64,000 bases of DNA from Paracoccaceae bacterium (GTDB lineage: Bacteria; Pseudomonadota; Alphaproteobacteria; Rhodobacterales; Rhodobacteraceae): the NCBI GenBank assembly GCA_030697175.1, contig JAUYQR010000003.1, forward strand, positions 248,001 through 312,000, given 5' to 3'. The notes beneath the pieces were generated by a model. That model ran no database searches and was not told the DNA's origin. It saw only the letters and a list, made by a program, of their open reading frames with translations. Shown here one piece after another: positions 19,049 through 28,861 of the stretch (positions are counted from its first letter, which is position 1; every line of letters starts with the position of its first letter). The translations under genes and the position numbers were made by a program.

Positions 19049-20269
19049 TTACGGTGCGGCGACGGCGCGGACGGCGGCATCCGCCTCGGACCAGGTGAGG
19101 ATGCCTTGCAGGACGGCTTCGGCCATCTGGGCGCGCCACCTGGGGTCGGTGATGCGCTTGAGGTCACGGGCCGAGGACAGAAACCCGACCTCCAGCAAAA
19201 GCGAGGGGATGTCGGGCGATTTCAGCACCGAAAACCCGGCCTGCTGGCGCGGGTGGCGGTGCATCTTCAGCCCCGCCCCCTTGATCGCGGCCACCAGACT
19301 GTCGGCCAGCCGGTCGGTGCGGGGCGCGGTTTCGGTGCGGGCCATGTCCATCAGCACCTCGGCCACCAGATCATCTTGCGCGGTGAGGTCGATGCCGGCC
19401 AGCAGATCGTCGCGGTCGTGGCGTTCGGCAAGCGCGGCGGCGGCCTCGTCCGAGGCATCGGCGGACAGGGAATAGACGGTGGCCCCCTGCGCCTCGCCTT
19501 CCGAAAGGGCGTCGGCGTGCAGTGACAGGAAGAGATCGGCCCTGGCTTCGCGGGCAATGGAAATGCGGGCTTCGAGGGGCACGAACACGTCCCCGTCGCG
19601 CGTCATGACGACGGTGAAGCGGCCGTCGCGCAACAGCAGGTCTTTCAGTTCGCGCGCAAAGGTCAGCATCAGCGCGGCCTCGGTATGGCCGTCGCGTTCG
19701 GCACCGGGGTCGATGCCGCCGTGGCCGGGATCAAGCACCACGACGATCGGGCCCGCGCCGCGACGTTCGGCGGGGGGCAGGTTGGCGGGGCTGGGGGGCG
19801 CCCATTCGGGCGGCTCGGGGCGCGCCGCGGCGGTGGCAAAGCTGGCGGCATCGGTCGGTTGCAGGGTCAGGCGGATCTTGGCGCCGCCCTCGCCCGTGGC
19901 CATGGCGGCGGTGGCGATGTGCGTGGGGCCGGCAAGGTCGATCACCAGACGCGACCAGCCGGGACGGAACACGCCGGCACGCAGGCCGCCGACGGCCCCG
20001 CTGATCACCAGCCGGTTGATGCCGCGCCAATCCACCTCGCGCACGTCAAGGACAAGGCGCGGGGGCGCATCCAGAAGCCGCACGCGCCACGGAACCGGCT
20101 GGCTGAGCGCAAGGGTGAGGCGCGTCTCGTCGCCTTTGGTGACGACGGAGGAGGCATCGGGATTGAAGCGGGCAAGGGCGGAGAGGTCTTGCGCCCCTGC
20201 CCCGCCGGCCGGGAAGAGGACGCAGGCGAGGGCCAGGACACGCAAGGCAAGGCGGACAAGGACGATCAT
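19049..20269 (-). CDS. amiC: N-acetylmuramoyl-L-alanine amidase (AmiC-like)
   Basis: 406 aa from the ATG at 20269 (in-frame GTGs at 20284 and 20275 are alternatives). Seen: a signal peptide ending in GGAGAQ, an AMIN domain (about residues 30-130) for septal peptidoglycan targeting, and an Amidase_3 catalytic domain with zinc ligands in VVLDPGHGGIDPGA (His), TEAALMLTFA (Glu) and LFLSLHADAL (His), and the catalytic Glu in LLLEVGFLS. Splits daughter cells by cleaving the stem peptide from MurNAc in the periplasm. No adjacent RNase E gene is visible here. Confidence 0.93.
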   Translation of the reverse strand: MIVLVRLALRVLALACVLFPAGGAGAQDLSALARFNPDASSVVTKGDETRLTLALSQPVPWRVRLLDAPPRLVLDVREVDWRGINRLVISGAVGGLRAGVFRPGWSRLVIDLAGPTHIATAAMATGEGGAKIRLTLQPTDAASFATAAARPEPPEWAPPSPANLPPAERRGAGPIVVVLDPGHGGIDPGAERDGHTEAALMLTFARELKDLLLRDGRFTVVMTRDGDVFVPLEARISIAREARADLFLSLHADALSEGEAQGATVYSLSADASDEAAAALAERHDRDDLLAGIDLTAQDDLVAEVLMDMARTETAPRTDRLADSLVAAIKGAGLKMHRHPRQQAGFSVLKSPDIPSLLLEVGFLSSARDLKRITDPRWRAQMAEAVLQGILTWSEADAAVRAVAAP

Positions 20270-20432
20270 CGGCACTGGTATCACCCGACCCGGCCCGAAT
20301 GTAAATTCGGCTTTGTCGCCCGTCTGGTTGCCGGATCACTTTCGCGGGAGACGCAGCGCTGCGCTTGATCTTGCCCCGCAGCACACCCTAAGGTCTGGCG
20401 CAATCGTGATGAGACGCCAGAGGATTTCCACC

Positions 20433-21176
20433 ATGCGCCGCTTTGCCCTTGGTCTTGCGACCAGCCTTTACGCCACGACGGCCCTTGCCGGTGGGCTGGG
20501 CGAGATGACTGCCGAGGAGCGGACGCTGTTTCGCGAGGAGGTGCGGGCGTTCCTTCTGGACAACCCCGAGGTGCTGGTCGAGGCGATGGACGAATTGCAG
20601 CGCCGCGACCAGACGGCCGCCACCGAGCGTGACGCGCAGTTGCTGCAATCCAACGCCGCAGCACTGTTTGCCGATACCGACGACTGGGTGGGCGGCAACC
20701 CGGCGGGCGACGTGACGCTGGTGGAGTTCATGGATTACCGCTGCGGCTATTGCCGCAAGGCGCATGACGAGGTGAACGAACTGGTCAAGGCGGACGGCAA
20801 TATCCGCTACATCGTGAAGGAATACCCGATCCTTGGCGAAGGCTCCACGATCTCGTCGCAGTTTGCCATCGCGGTTCGGATGCTGCACGGCGATGACGCC
20901 TACAAGGCCGCCCACGACGCGCTGATCACGCTGCGCGGCGAGCCGACGCCGGATGTGCTGGCGCGGCTGGCGGGTGAGCTGGGCCATGACCCGGCGCCGC
21001 TGATGGCCAAGATGGCCTCGCCCGAGGTGATGGCGGTGATCGACACCAACCATGCACTGGCGCAGACCATGCAGATCAACGGCACGCCGACCTTCGTGAT
21101 CAACGACACGATGCTGCGCGGCTATGTGCCCTTGAACGACATGCGCAGCATCGTGGCCGACGAACGCGCCGGGTGA
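20433..21176 (+). CDS. DsbA/Com1-like periplasmic thiol-disulfide oxidoreductase
   Basis: 247 aa; the ATG at 20433 has CAGAGGA eight bases upstream. Seen: signal peptide ending ATTALAGG, a helical N-terminal region (LDNPEVLVEAMDELQRRDQ) typical of Com1/BdbD-like proteins, a thioredoxin fold with active site FMDYRCGYCRKAHDE (CGYC), and the cis-Pro segment INGTPTFVIND. It should introduce or isomerise disulfides in exported proteins. Stands alone, divergent from the amidase. Confidence 0.92.
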   Translation: MRRFALGLATSLYATTALAGGLGEMTAEERTLFREEVRAFLLDNPEVLVEAMDELQRRDQTAATERDAQLLQSNAAALFADTDDWVGGNPAGDVTLVEFMDYRCGYCRKAHDEVNELVKADGNIRYIVKEYPILGEGSTISSQFAIAVRMLHGDDAYKAAHDALITLRGEPTPDVLARLAGELGHDPAPLMAKMASPEVMAVIDTNHALAQTMQINGTPTFVINDTMLRGYVPLNDMRSIVADERAG

Positions 21177-21235
21177 GGTGAGGCGCCGACTGCGGCGCAG
21201 AGCCGGACCGTGCGGGCCATCAGCCAGCCAGGGGC

Positions 21236-22147
21236 CTATGCAAGGGTCGCCTTGAAGAACGCCACCGTCCGCTGCCAGGCAAGTTCTGCCGCCGCCTTGT
21301 CGTAGCGTGGTGTGCTGTCGTTGTGAAAGCCGTGGTTCACGTCCGGATAGATGTAGGCCTGATACTGCACGCCTGCCGCCTTCAACGCGGCCTCATAGGC
21401 GGGCCAGCCTTCGTTCACCCGCGCGTCAAGCCCGGCATAGTGGATCAACAGCGGGCACTTGATCCTGGCCACATCCTCGGGTGCGGGCTGGCGGCCATAG
21501 AACGGCACCGCGCCGCCGAGTTCGGGATAGGCCACCGCCGCCGCATTGGCGACGCCGCCGCCATAGCAAAACCCGGTCATGCCCACGCGCCCGGTCGACG
21601 CGTCATGCGCCATCAGCCATTCGACGGCAGCGAAGAAGTCATTCATCAACCTGGTGCCATCGACCTTTGATTGCAGCTCGCGGCCCGCCTCGTCATTGCC
21701 GGGGTAGCCGCCGACGCTGGTCAGGCCATCGGGCGCGAGGGCCAGAAACCCCTCCTTGGCCAACCGGCGCGCGACATCCTCGATATAGGGGTTCAGGCCG
21801 CGGTTTTCGTGGACCACGACGACGGCGGGCAATTTGCCCTGCGCTGCGGCCGGACGCACCAGATAGCCGCGCACCTGACCATGCCCGTTCGGGCTTGGAT
21901 ACATCACATGGTCGCCGACGATGTCGGGGTCGTTGACGCTGACCTGTTCGGCCAGCGCGTAGTCCGGGCTCATCATCCCGAGGATCGCCACCGCCGTGAG
22001 ACCGCCCACGGCATAGCGCCCGGCCCGATCCAGAAACTCGCGCTTGCTGATCTTGCCGTGCGCGTAAAAGTCGTAAAGCTCCAGCAGCTCGGGCGAAAAA
22101 TCCTTTGCCGTCATGCGGGTCATCGGTCGGGTCATCGGTCGGGTCAT
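21236..22147 (-). CDS. Dienelactone hydrolase family protein, exported
   Basis: 303 aa from the ATG at 22147, preceded by AAGGGA. Seen: [16 protein letters not shown], a Tat-like signal with Lys-Arg in place of twin Arg, then an alpha/beta hydrolase with nucleophile Cys in [12 protein letters not shown], Asp in [11 protein letters not shown] and His in [11 protein letters not shown], the Cys-Asp-His triad of dienelactone hydrolases. Likely hydrolyses a cyclic ester or related carboxylic substrate. The N-terminus starts with a repeated ATGACCCGACCG unit that offers several in-frame starts. Last of a minus-strand run containing two FAH-family genes. Confidence 0.9.
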   Translation of the reverse strand: MTRPMTRPMTRMTAKDFSPELLELYDFYAHGKISKREFLDRAGRYAVGGLTAVAILGMMSPDYALAEQVSVNDPDIVGDHVMYPSPNGHGQVRGYLVRPAAAQGKLPAVVVVHENRGLNPYIEDVARRLAKEGFLALAPDGLTSVGGYPGNDEAGRELQSKVDGTRLMNDFFAAVEWLMAHDASTGRVGMTGFCYGGGVANAAAVAYPELGGAVPFYGRQPAPEDVARIKCPLLIHYAGLDARVNEGWPAYEAALKAAGVQYQAYIYPDVNHGFHNDSTPRYDKAAAELAWQRTVAFFKATLA

Positions 22148-22241
22148 GGCGCCATCCCTTCTTGCGTGGCCGCGAAAGGTTAACGCCTGCGCCCGCCTGA
22201 CCAACACACGATGCCGTGAAAGGCCACGGTTGCAGGCCGCG

Positions 22242-23024
22242 TCAAGCACCACTGACAGCGTTGGGGTCGGCCAGCATTGTCACCGTGACTGAACCGATCC
22301 CCTCGATCGAAACGGTCACCTGATCCGCAGGCTTGACCGGGCGGGTGCCGAGCGAGGTTCCGACCGCGATCACGTCGCCCGGCATCAGCGTCATGTCGCG
22401 CGACAGATGACGCACGATCTGGGGCGGCGAAAAGATCATGTCCGACGCCGGATAGGACTGCCGCTCGCGGCCATTGACCAGCGTGCGGATCGTGAGGTCG
22501 CGCCAGTCCAGCCCCGGCACGACAACCGGCCCGATCACGCCAAACCCGTCAAAGCCCTTGGCCCGGGTCCATTGGGCAAAGGCGGGATCGGCATTCAGGA
22601 TATCAACCGAGGTGAGGTCGTTGACGCAGGTGTATCCGAAAATCGCGGCCTCGGCCTCGGCCTCGGTGGCGGTGTGGCAGCGGGTGCCGATCACGATGCC
22701 AAGCTCGCCCTCGAACACCACCCGGCCCGCCGCCTGTGGCAGCACCACATCGGCGCCATCACCCACGACGCAGGTGACGGGCTTGAGAAAATGGAGCGGA
22801 TGCGTCGGCGCAGCCCAGCCGTTGCGTGCCGCCGCCGCGTGATAGTTGTTCCAAAGCCCGATGAACTTGCCCGGCACGCAGGGCGCAAGCAGGGTTGCAC
22901 CCTGCATCGACACGGCGGGGCCAGCCGGGCCGCCGCCGATGCCTGCCATCGGGGAAAGGCGTTGGTCCGCGACGATGCCGCCGAGGATCTGTCCGTCAGC
23001 GGCCTTGATCCGCGCCCAGGTCAT
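22242..23024 (-). CDS. Fumarylacetoacetate hydrolase (FAH) family protein
   Basis: 260 aa. Seen: an N-terminal FAH_N-like stretch, then [18 protein letters not shown], the metal-site region [15 protein letters not shown] with the paired acids, and the terminal block [20 protein letters not shown]. Known family reactions are hydrolysis of a C-C bond in 1,3-diketo acids, or decarboxylation/isomerisation of aromatic ring-cleavage products; sequence alone does not decide. Lies 37 bases after icd on the same strand. Confidence 0.9.
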   Translation of the reverse strand: MTWARIKAADGQILGGIVADQRLSPMAGIGGGPAGPAVSMQGATLLAPCVPGKFIGLWNNYHAAAARNGWAAPTHPLHFLKPVTCVVGDGADVVLPQAAGRVVFEGELGIVIGTRCHTATEAEAEAAIFGYTCVNDLTSVDILNADPAFAQWTRAKGFDGFGVIGPVVVPGLDWRDLTIRTLVNGRERQSYPASDMIFSPPQIVRHLSRDMTLMPGDVIAVGTSLGTRPVKPADQVTVSIEGIGSVTVTMLADPNAVSGA

Positions 23025-23061
23025 GCCTTCCCCCCATGCGGCGGGCGGTGTGCCTGCCAGC

Positions 23062-25284
23062 TCAACCGATGATGTCTGCGAAGGTCCGGGACGGACGCAT
23101 CACCGCTTCGGTCTTGACCGGGTCGGTGTGATAATAGCCGCCCAGATCGACCGGCTTGCCCTGATCGCGGCCAAGTTCGGCGATGATCCTGGCCTCGTTC
23201 TCGGCCAGCGCCTTGGCAACGGGCGCGAAATGCGCGGCCAGATCCCTGTCTTCGGTCTGCGCCGCCAGAGCCTGCGCCCAGTAGAGCGCGAAGTAGAAAT
23301 GGCTGTCGCGGTTGTCGGTCTGGCCCACCCTGCCCTTCGGCGATCTGTCGTGGTCAAGAACGCCTTGCGTGGCGATGTCGACCGCCTTGCCCAGCACGCG
23401 GGCCTTGGCATTGCCCTTGACGTCGCCGAGGTATTTCAGGCTTTCGCCAAGCGCGCAGAATTCGCCCAGCGAATCCCAGCGCAGGTGGTTTTCCTCGACC
23501 AACTGCTGCACATGTTTCGGCGCGGACCCGCCGGCGCCGGTTTCGAACATGCCGCCGCCGTTCATCAGCTTGACGATCGACAGCATCTTGGCCGAGGTGC
23601 CAAGTTCCAGGATCGGGAACAGGTCGGTCAGATAGTCGCGCAGCACGTTGCCCGTCACGGCGATGGAGTTTTCGCCCTTGCGGATGGTTTCCAGCGACAG
23701 GCGGGTGGCCTCGCGCGGGGCGAGGATCCGGAACTTGTCCGCCACTCCTGCCGCCGCCAGGATCGGTTTGACGTAGTTGATCAGTTCGGCGTCGTGCGGG
23801 CGGGTTGCATCGAGCCAGAAGATCGCCTGGCAGCCCTCGGCCTTCTGGCGGTCGATCGCCAGCCGAACCCAATCCTCGATCGGGGCCTTGCGGGTCGAGG
23901 CCGCGCGCCAGATGTCGCCGGCGCTGACCTCGTGCTGATGCAGCACATCGCCGTTGGCCGCAATCAGGCGCACGGTGCCATCCTTGGGGATCTCGAAGGT
24001 GGTCGGGTGCGAGCCGTATTCCTCGGCCTTCTGCGCCATCAGGCCGATGTTCTGCACGGTGCCGGCGGTCGACGGATCAAGCGCGCCGGTCGCCTTGAAG
24101 TAGGTGATCGCCTCGTCATAGATCGAGGCATAGGAGCTGTCGGGGATCACGCAGTTGGTGTCGGCGGCCTTGCCATCCGGCCCCCAGCCCTTGCCCCCGG
24201 CACGGATCAGCGCGGGCATCGAGGCATCGACGATCACGTCGGAGGGCACATGCAGGTTGGTGATGCCCTTGTCCGAGTTCACCATGTAAAGCGGCGGGCG
24301 GTCCTGCAACACGGTGGCGATGTCAGCCTCGATCAAGGCGGCATCGGGCATGGTGGCAACCCGGTCCAGCAGCGCGCCGAGGCCGGAATTTGCATCGACG
24401 CCAGCGCCACGCAGGGCATCGCCATGCCTGTCGAAGACGGGGGCGAGGAAGGCCTTGACCGCGTGGCCGAAGATGATCGGGTCCGAGACCTTCATCATCG
24501 TGGCCTTGAGGTGGATCGAGAACAGCACGCCCATCCGCTTTGACGCGGTGATCTGGTCGGCAAGGAACGCTTGCAGCGCCTTGGCCGACATGAAGGTGGC
24601 ATCGACCACGGTGCCGGCGGGATAGGTCACGCCGTCCTTCAGCAGCGTCACCGAGCCGTCCTTGGCCACCAGTTCGATGCGCGCCGCGCCGGCCTGTGCA
24701 GCACTGATGGTGACCGATTTCTCGTTCGACCGGAAATCGCCTGCCGACATGGTGGAGACATGCGTCTTGCTGTCGGCAGACCATGCGCCCATCGAATGGG
24801 GGTTGGCCCTAGCGTAGTTCTTGACCGCGACGGCGGCGCGACGGTCGGAGTTGCCTTCGCGCAAGACCGGATTTACCGCCGAGCCCTTGATCGCGTCATA
24901 GCGACGGCGGGCTTCGTTTTCTTCGGGCGTGGCGGGGGATTCGGGATAGTCGGGCAGATCGTAACCCTGCCCCTGCAATTCCTTGATCGCCGCCACCAGT
25001 TGCGGCCCCGAGGCCGAGATGTTCGGGAGTTTGATCACGTTCGCCTCGGGCGTGGTGACCAAGGCGCCCAGAACCGCCAGATCGTCATCCTGGCGCTGTG
25101 CCGGGGTCAGCCGTTCGGGAAAGGCACCGATGATGCGCCCGGCCAGAGAGATATCACGGGTTCCGACCGTGACCCCTGCCGCCGCAGCGAAGGACTTGAT
25201 GATCGGCAAGAGCGAGGCCGAGGCAAGCTGGGGGGCTTCGTCAACCTTGGTGAAGACGATGTCGGGAACGGAACGGTCGGTCAT
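23062..25284 (-). CDS. icd: NADP-dependent isocitrate dehydrogenase, monomeric type
   Basis: 740 aa, the length of the monomeric enzyme rather than the 400-aa dimeric one. Converts isocitrate to 2-oxoglutarate in the TCA cycle. Seen: [30 protein letters not shown] with [15 protein letters not shown], the substrate/Mg region DCVIP-like [16 protein letters not shown], and the NADP-binding segment [16 protein letters not shown]. Flanked by two FAH-family genes on the same strand, an unusual setting for a housekeeping gene. Confidence 0.97.
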   Translation of the reverse strand: MTDRSVPDIVFTKVDEAPQLASASLLPIIKSFAAAAGVTVGTRDISLAGRIIGAFPERLTPAQRQDDDLAVLGALVTTPEANVIKLPNISASGPQLVAAIKELQGQGYDLPDYPESPATPEENEARRRYDAIKGSAVNPVLREGNSDRRAAVAVKNYARANPHSMGAWSADSKTHVSTMSAGDFRSNEKSVTISAAQAGAARIELVAKDGSVTLLKDGVTYPAGTVVDATFMSAKALQAFLADQITASKRMGVLFSIHLKATMMKVSDPIIFGHAVKAFLAPVFDRHGDALRGAGVDANSGLGALLDRVATMPDAALIEADIATVLQDRPPLYMVNSDKGITNLHVPSDVIVDASMPALIRAGGKGWGPDGKAADTNCVIPDSSYASIYDEAITYFKATGALDPSTAGTVQNIGLMAQKAEEYGSHPTTFEIPKDGTVRLIAANGDVLHQHEVSAGDIWRAASTRKAPIEDWVRLAIDRQKAEGCQAIFWLDATRPHDAELINYVKPILAAAGVADKFRILAPREATRLSLETIRKGENSIAVTGNVLRDYLTDLFPILELGTSAKMLSIVKLMNGGGMFETGAGGSAPKHVQQLVEENHLRWDSLGEFCALGESLKYLGDVKGNAKARVLGKAVDIATQGVLDHDRSPKGRVGQTDNRDSHFYFALYWAQALAAQTEDRDLAAHFAPVAKALAENEARIIAELGRDQGKPVDLGGYYHTDPVKTEAVMRPSRTFADIIG

Positions 25285-25425
25285 GTACGGCCCTGCTGTT
25301 ATCTTTTGCGATCATGGCATCGGGCAAGGCAGCGACTGGAGGCGCTGCCCTGCCCGACCCTTCTTGCGCAATCTAGACCGCTTGGACGCGCGGCGAAAGC
25401 GGCAACTCTTGCGGCGCGCGACCGG

Positions 25426-26109
25426 TCAGACGACCTTGACGACGAGCGAGCCCAGACCGTCGATCGCGGCCTCCATCGTGTCGCCGCGCACCACCGGGCC
25501 AACGCCCGAGGGGGTGCCGGCCATGATCACGTCGCCGGCCTGCAATTCAAAGTATTCCGACAGATACGAGATCATTTCCGGCACTTTCCAGATCATCTGG
25601 TTCAGGTCGCCCTCTTGCCGGAGCGCGCCGTTGACCTTGAGCACGATCCGGCCGTGGTCGGGATGGCCCACCTGCGATGCCGGATACAGCGGACCGACCG
25701 GGCCCGAGCGTTCGAAAGCCTTGCCGATTTCCCACGGGCGGCCCTGCTTCTTGGCCTCGCCCTGAAGATCGCGGCGCGTCATGTCCAGCGACACGGCATA
25801 GCCCCAGACGTGGTTCAGAGCATCGGCGATGGCGATGTTCGAGCCGCCGGATTTCAGCGCGACAACCAGTTCCACCTCATGATGCACATCAGTGCTGTGC
25901 GGCGGGTAAGGGAACTCGCCGGTCGAATCGAGGTTGTTGGGATTCTTTTGAAAGAAGAACGGCGGCTCGCGATCCGGGTCGTGCCCCATTTCGACGGCGT
26001 GGGCGGCGTAGTTGCGCCCGATGCAATAGACGCGGCGCACGGGAAACGCCCCGCCGCCACTGACGGGAATCGAAGGGGTCTGCGGCGCCGGGATCACGAA
26101 ATCAGTCAT
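25426..26109 (-). CDS. FAH family hydrolase, fumarylpyruvate hydrolase-like
   Basis: 227 aa, a single-domain member. Seen: RRVYCIGRNYAAHAVEMG, PPFFFQKNPNNLD, the metal ligands in HHEVELVVAL (Glu-x-Glu), SLDMTRRDLQGEAKKQGRPW and GDVIMAGTPSGVGPV. This is the pattern of fumarylpyruvate and acylpyruvate hydrolases acting at the end of gentisate-type pathways. Divergent from the GntR gene across a 179-base space that contains three putative operator sites, so it is likely under the same control. Confidence 0.91.
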   Translation of the reverse strand: MTDFVIPAPQTPSIPVSGGGAFPVRRVYCIGRNYAAHAVEMGHDPDREPPFFFQKNPNNLDSTGEFPYPPHSTDVHHEVELVVALKSGGSNIAIADALNHVWGYAVSLDMTRRDLQGEAKKQGRPWEIGKAFERSGPVGPLYPASQVGHPDHGRIVLKVNGALRQEGDLNQMIWKVPEMISYLSEYFELQAGDVIMAGTPSGVGPVVRGDTMEAAIDGLGSLVVKVV

Positions 26110-26165
26110 TTTCCACCTCTTGAGGGAAGGTCTTGGGGGCGAACGTATCGCGGCGTTTTTGCAAA

Positions 26166-26221
26166 ATCAATCCTGCTTGGTCGCAAAATGAAGGGTTTTT
26201 CAAAACCAATTCTGGATTGAT
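26166..26221. promoter_or_regulatory. Two inverted copies of a putative GntR operator
   Basis: ATCAATCC-TG-CTTGGT at 26166-26181 and, on the other strand, ATCAATCC-AGA-ATTGGT at 26205-26221. Both combine the half-sites ATCAAT and TTGGT. They lie between the divergent FAH and GntR genes; half-sites match the palindrome at 26260. Other regulators are possible. Confidence 0.45.
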
Positions 26222-26259
26222 TTCATGAAAGATTGCCGCTATGCCTTGTTTTGCGACTG

Positions 26260-26273
26260 ATTGGTAAACCAAT
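26260..26273. promoter_or_regulatory. Perfect palindrome, probable GntR/FadR-type operator
   Basis: ATTGGT-AA-ACCAAT, a perfect inverted repeat 15 bases before the ATG of the GntR gene. FadR-subfamily operators commonly follow TGGT-Nx-ACCA, so autoregulation is a fair inference. Confidence 0.6.
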
Positions 26274-26288
26274 TAAGGGTAATGGTTG

Positions 26289-26975
26289 ATGTTCGATCCA
26301 GAGTCGGAAACGCTTGATCCGGTGGCCCGCCTGCGCGGCTTCATCCACGATGGCGGCTATGCCAGCGGAGGCAAGCTGCCCCCCGAACGGCACCTTTCGG
26401 ACGAACTGGGCCTGTCGCGGGCGACGCTGCGCAAGGCGCTTGATGCGCTGGAGCGTGACGGCGTGATCTGGCGCCATGTCGGCAAGGGCACCTTTGTGAC
26501 CGACGGCACCGCGCCCAAGGGCAAGACCGGCGCGATGGTCGAGCTTGGCCGCCAACTGACGCCGTTCCGGATGATGCGCGCGCGTCTTGCCATTGAACCG
26601 GCGATTGCGCGTGAGGCCGCGGTCAACGCATCGGGCGAGACACTCCGCAAGATGCAGCGCGCGATCGACCGTGCGAAGGCGGCCACCACCTGGAACGAAT
26701 ACGAGACGCAGGACGACCTGTTTCACCGGTCGGTCGCGGAAGCCAGCGACAACCTGTTGCTGCTGACGCTGTTCGAGCAGTTGAACGAAGTGCGCCGCGC
26801 CGTCGCCTGGGGCAGCGTGACGCGCGAAACATCGCATCCGTCGCCCGACCATTCGAGCTTTCCCGAACACGACGCCATCGCTGCCGCCATCGCAGGGCGT
26901 GATCCACATGCCGCCTATGAGGCGATGCGCAAGCACCTTGGGTCGGTGGCCAGGCGCCTTTTCGGAGAGGTGTGA
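26289..26975 (+). CDS. GntR-family transcriptional regulator, FadR subgroup
   Basis: 228 aa from the ATG at 26289, with AAGGG about ten bases before it (a TTG at 26286 is also in frame). Seen: N-terminal winged helix GGKLPPERHLSDELGLSRAT with recognition helix LRKALDALERDGVIWR and the wing GKGTFVTD; C-terminal FCD-type helical domain with acidic/His residues (DLFHRSVAEASDN, FPEHDAIAAAI) that bind a metal and an organic acid. Heads the downstream transporter-ligase operon and is divergent from an FAH-family hydrolase; probably an acid-responsive repressor of both. Confidence 0.92.
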   Translation: MFDPESETLDPVARLRGFIHDGGYASGGKLPPERHLSDELGLSRATLRKALDALERDGVIWRHVGKGTFVTDGTAPKGKTGAMVELGRQLTPFRMMRARLAIEPAIAREAAVNASGETLRKMQRAIDRAKAATTWNEYETQDDLFHRSVAEASDNLLLLTLFEQLNEVRRAVAWGSVTRETSHPSPDHSSFPEHDAIAAAIAGRDPHAAYEAMRKHLGSVARRLFGEV

Positions 26976-27061
26976 GAGCAGAAAGACCGCCCGGAGAAAG
27001 GCTGACAGAAGGCCTGACCGGGCAAAGCCGGACGTAGACAGAATTCTCAGGGAGGAGAATC

Positions 27062-28024
27062 ATGAACGCCTTCTTTGCAAGACTTGCAGGGGTTGCCCTT
27101 GCGACCAGCATGACCGTGTCGGCCGCACAGGCCGAGACGATCCGTATCGCCCTGGCCGAACCGCCATCGGATGAAATGGCGGCGTTCTTCGTCGCGCTTG
27201 ACCGCGCCAAGGCCAACGGGCTGGATTACGAGTGGACCGCCTTCGCCGAGGAAGAGCTTGCCATCCAGGCGGTGCTGAGCGGCGACATGGATATCGCCTT
27301 TGGCACGCCTTACGCCGCCATGCAGCGGTCGAAGGCCCCGGTGCGGATCATCTTCCAGCTGTCCAAGCTGGTGTTCTTTCCGGTCACGACCAAGGAGTTC
27401 GCCACGTTGAAGGATCTGGACGGCCAGCCGATCATGCTGCATTCGCGTGGCGGCGGGACGGATTCGATTGCCAACGTGATCGAGACCAAGGAAGGCATCA
27501 AGTTCGGCGAGCGGTCCTATGTTCCGGGTTCCGGCAACCGCGTGGCGGCAATGCTGGCCGGTCAGGCAAACGCGACGATCCTTGATCTGTCGAACCGCAA
27601 CAAGATCATCGCCGAGGCCGGCGACCGGTTCAATTCGCTGCCGATGTTCGAAGTGAAGGCCAGCGACGAGGCGCTGTTCGCCAACCTTGACTGGATCAAG
27701 GAGAACGAAGAGGCCGTGAACATCCTGGTGAAGGCGCTGCACAGCACCTGGACCGACATGGCCAAGGACCCGACGATCATCAGCCGCGAAACCAACCCGG
27801 ATGGCCCGATCGGCCAGCTTCCGGCGGAGGTTCTGGCCGAACTCGACGGGTTCTACACCGAAGCCGTGGCCGGTGGGCTTTACGATCCGAACGGCGGCGG
27901 CCGCGAGGCGGCAAAGGCCGACATGGAATGGTATGTCGAGGCTGGGCAGCTTGAAGGCGATCCGGCCACGCTGAACCTCGATGACTTCTGGTACTTTGCC
28001 CCGCTTGACGCGGCGATGAAGTAA
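27062..28024 (+). CDS. ABC transporter substrate-binding protein, NitT/TauT (NMT1/SsuA) type
   Basis: 320 aa; the ATG follows GGAGGAG. Seen: signal peptide ending SAAQA-ET, lobe 1 with EEELAIQAVLSGDMDIAFGTPYAA, the hinge-region LKDLDGQPIMLHSRGGG, and PGSGNRVAAMLAGQANATIL. This fold binds sulfonates, nitrate, thiamine precursors or aromatic acids; no ligand can be assigned. First gene of a transporter unit; followed by an intercistronic hairpin that may raise its mRNA stability relative to the permeases. Confidence 0.9.
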   Translation: MNAFFARLAGVALATSMTVSAAQAETIRIALAEPPSDEMAAFFVALDRAKANGLDYEWTAFAEEELAIQAVLSGDMDIAFGTPYAAMQRSKAPVRIIFQLSKLVFFPVTTKEFATLKDLDGQPIMLHSRGGGTDSIANVIETKEGIKFGERSYVPGSGNRVAAMLAGQANATILDLSNRNKIIAEAGDRFNSLPMFEVKASDEALFANLDWIKENEEAVNILVKALHSTWTDMAKDPTIISRETNPDGPIGQLPAEVLAELDGFYTEAVAGGLYDPNGGGREAAKADMEWYVEAGQLEGDPATLNLDDFWYFAPLDAAMK

Positions 28025-28039
28025 CCGCTGCAACACAAA

Positions 28040-28064
28040 CCGTCGGCGGCCAGCCCGCCGACGG
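28040..28064 (+). terminator. Intercistronic hairpin after the binding-protein gene
   Basis: CCGTCGGCGG, loop CCAGC, CCGCCGACGG: a perfect 10-bp stem 15 bases after the stop, followed by TTCCCTTTCC without a true T-run. Probably a partial terminator or 3' stabiliser that favours binding-protein expression. Confidence 0.6.
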
Positions 28065-28096
28065 TTCCCTTTCCCTGGCCCAAGGCGGAACGCGAC

Positions 28097-28861
28097 GTGA
28101 TCAGACACCGTCCCCTCATGCTCAAGCTGCTGTCGGCCCTGATCGTCTTCGGGGCTTGGGAGATCGGCGGGCGCATCCCCGTCAGCTATGCCTTCCCGAC
28201 GTTCATCGATTCAATGGCTGCGCTGGCCCGGATGACCTTCGACGGGTCGATCTTTGTGGCCTACGCCGAAACCCTGCAACCTTTGGTGGTGGGCGTGTTG
28301 ATTTCGGCCGTGGTTGGCATCGGGCTTGGCCTGTGGATCGGGCTGAGCAAGGGCTTCGAATGGCTGTTTTCACCGATCTTCGTGGTGATGCAGGCCGCCC
28401 CCCTTGCCGCGCTGATCCCGATTCTGGTGATGGTCTACGGCATCGGCCTGACCTCGAAGGTGTTCGTGGTCTGCATCATGGCCATGCCGGTGATCGTGCT
28501 GAACACGGCGTCGGCAGTTCGCAACACACCGGCATCGTTGAAGGAAATGGCGACGTCGTTCCTTGCCCGGGACCGCGATGTGCTGTTGAAGATCATCCTG
28601 CCCGCCGCATCGCCGGTGATCTTTTCCGGGCTTCGGCTTGGGGTGTCCGCTGGCTTCATCGGGGCGATCCTGTCGGAACTGAAGATCACGCCGACCGGGG
28701 TTGGCGACATCATAACCTACAGCCGCTCCATTGCTGATTATCCCAGCATGTATGCGGCAATCTTTTCGATCATCCTTCTGGCAGTGATCTTCCTGAACCT
28801 GCTTGAGAAGCTTGAAAACGTCCTCTTTGAAGGGAACAACCGTGGATATGCAGCCGATTAA
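28097..28861 (+). CDS. ABC transporter permease 1 (NitT/TauT type)
   Basis: 254 aa, GTG start at 28097 with AAGGCGGA upstream. Seen: about six membrane helices and the EAA-like cytoplasmic loop LKEMATSFLARDRDVLLKIILPAA that docks the ATPase. The TTG-free start and spacing fit the operon. Its end overlaps the ATPase start by 20 bases. It shares its layout with the second permease at 29652, suggesting a heterodimeric channel. Confidence 0.9.
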   Translation: MIRHRPLMLKLLSALIVFGAWEIGGRIPVSYAFPTFIDSMAALARMTFDGSIFVAYAETLQPLVVGVLISAVVGIGLGLWIGLSKGFEWLFSPIFVVMQAAPLAALIPILVMVYGIGLTSKVFVVCIMAMPVIVLNTASAVRNTPASLKEMATSFLARDRDVLLKIILPAASPVIFSGLRLGVSAGFIGAILSELKITPTGVGDIITYSRSIADYPSMYAAIFSIILLAVIFLNLLEKLENVLFEGNNRGYAAD

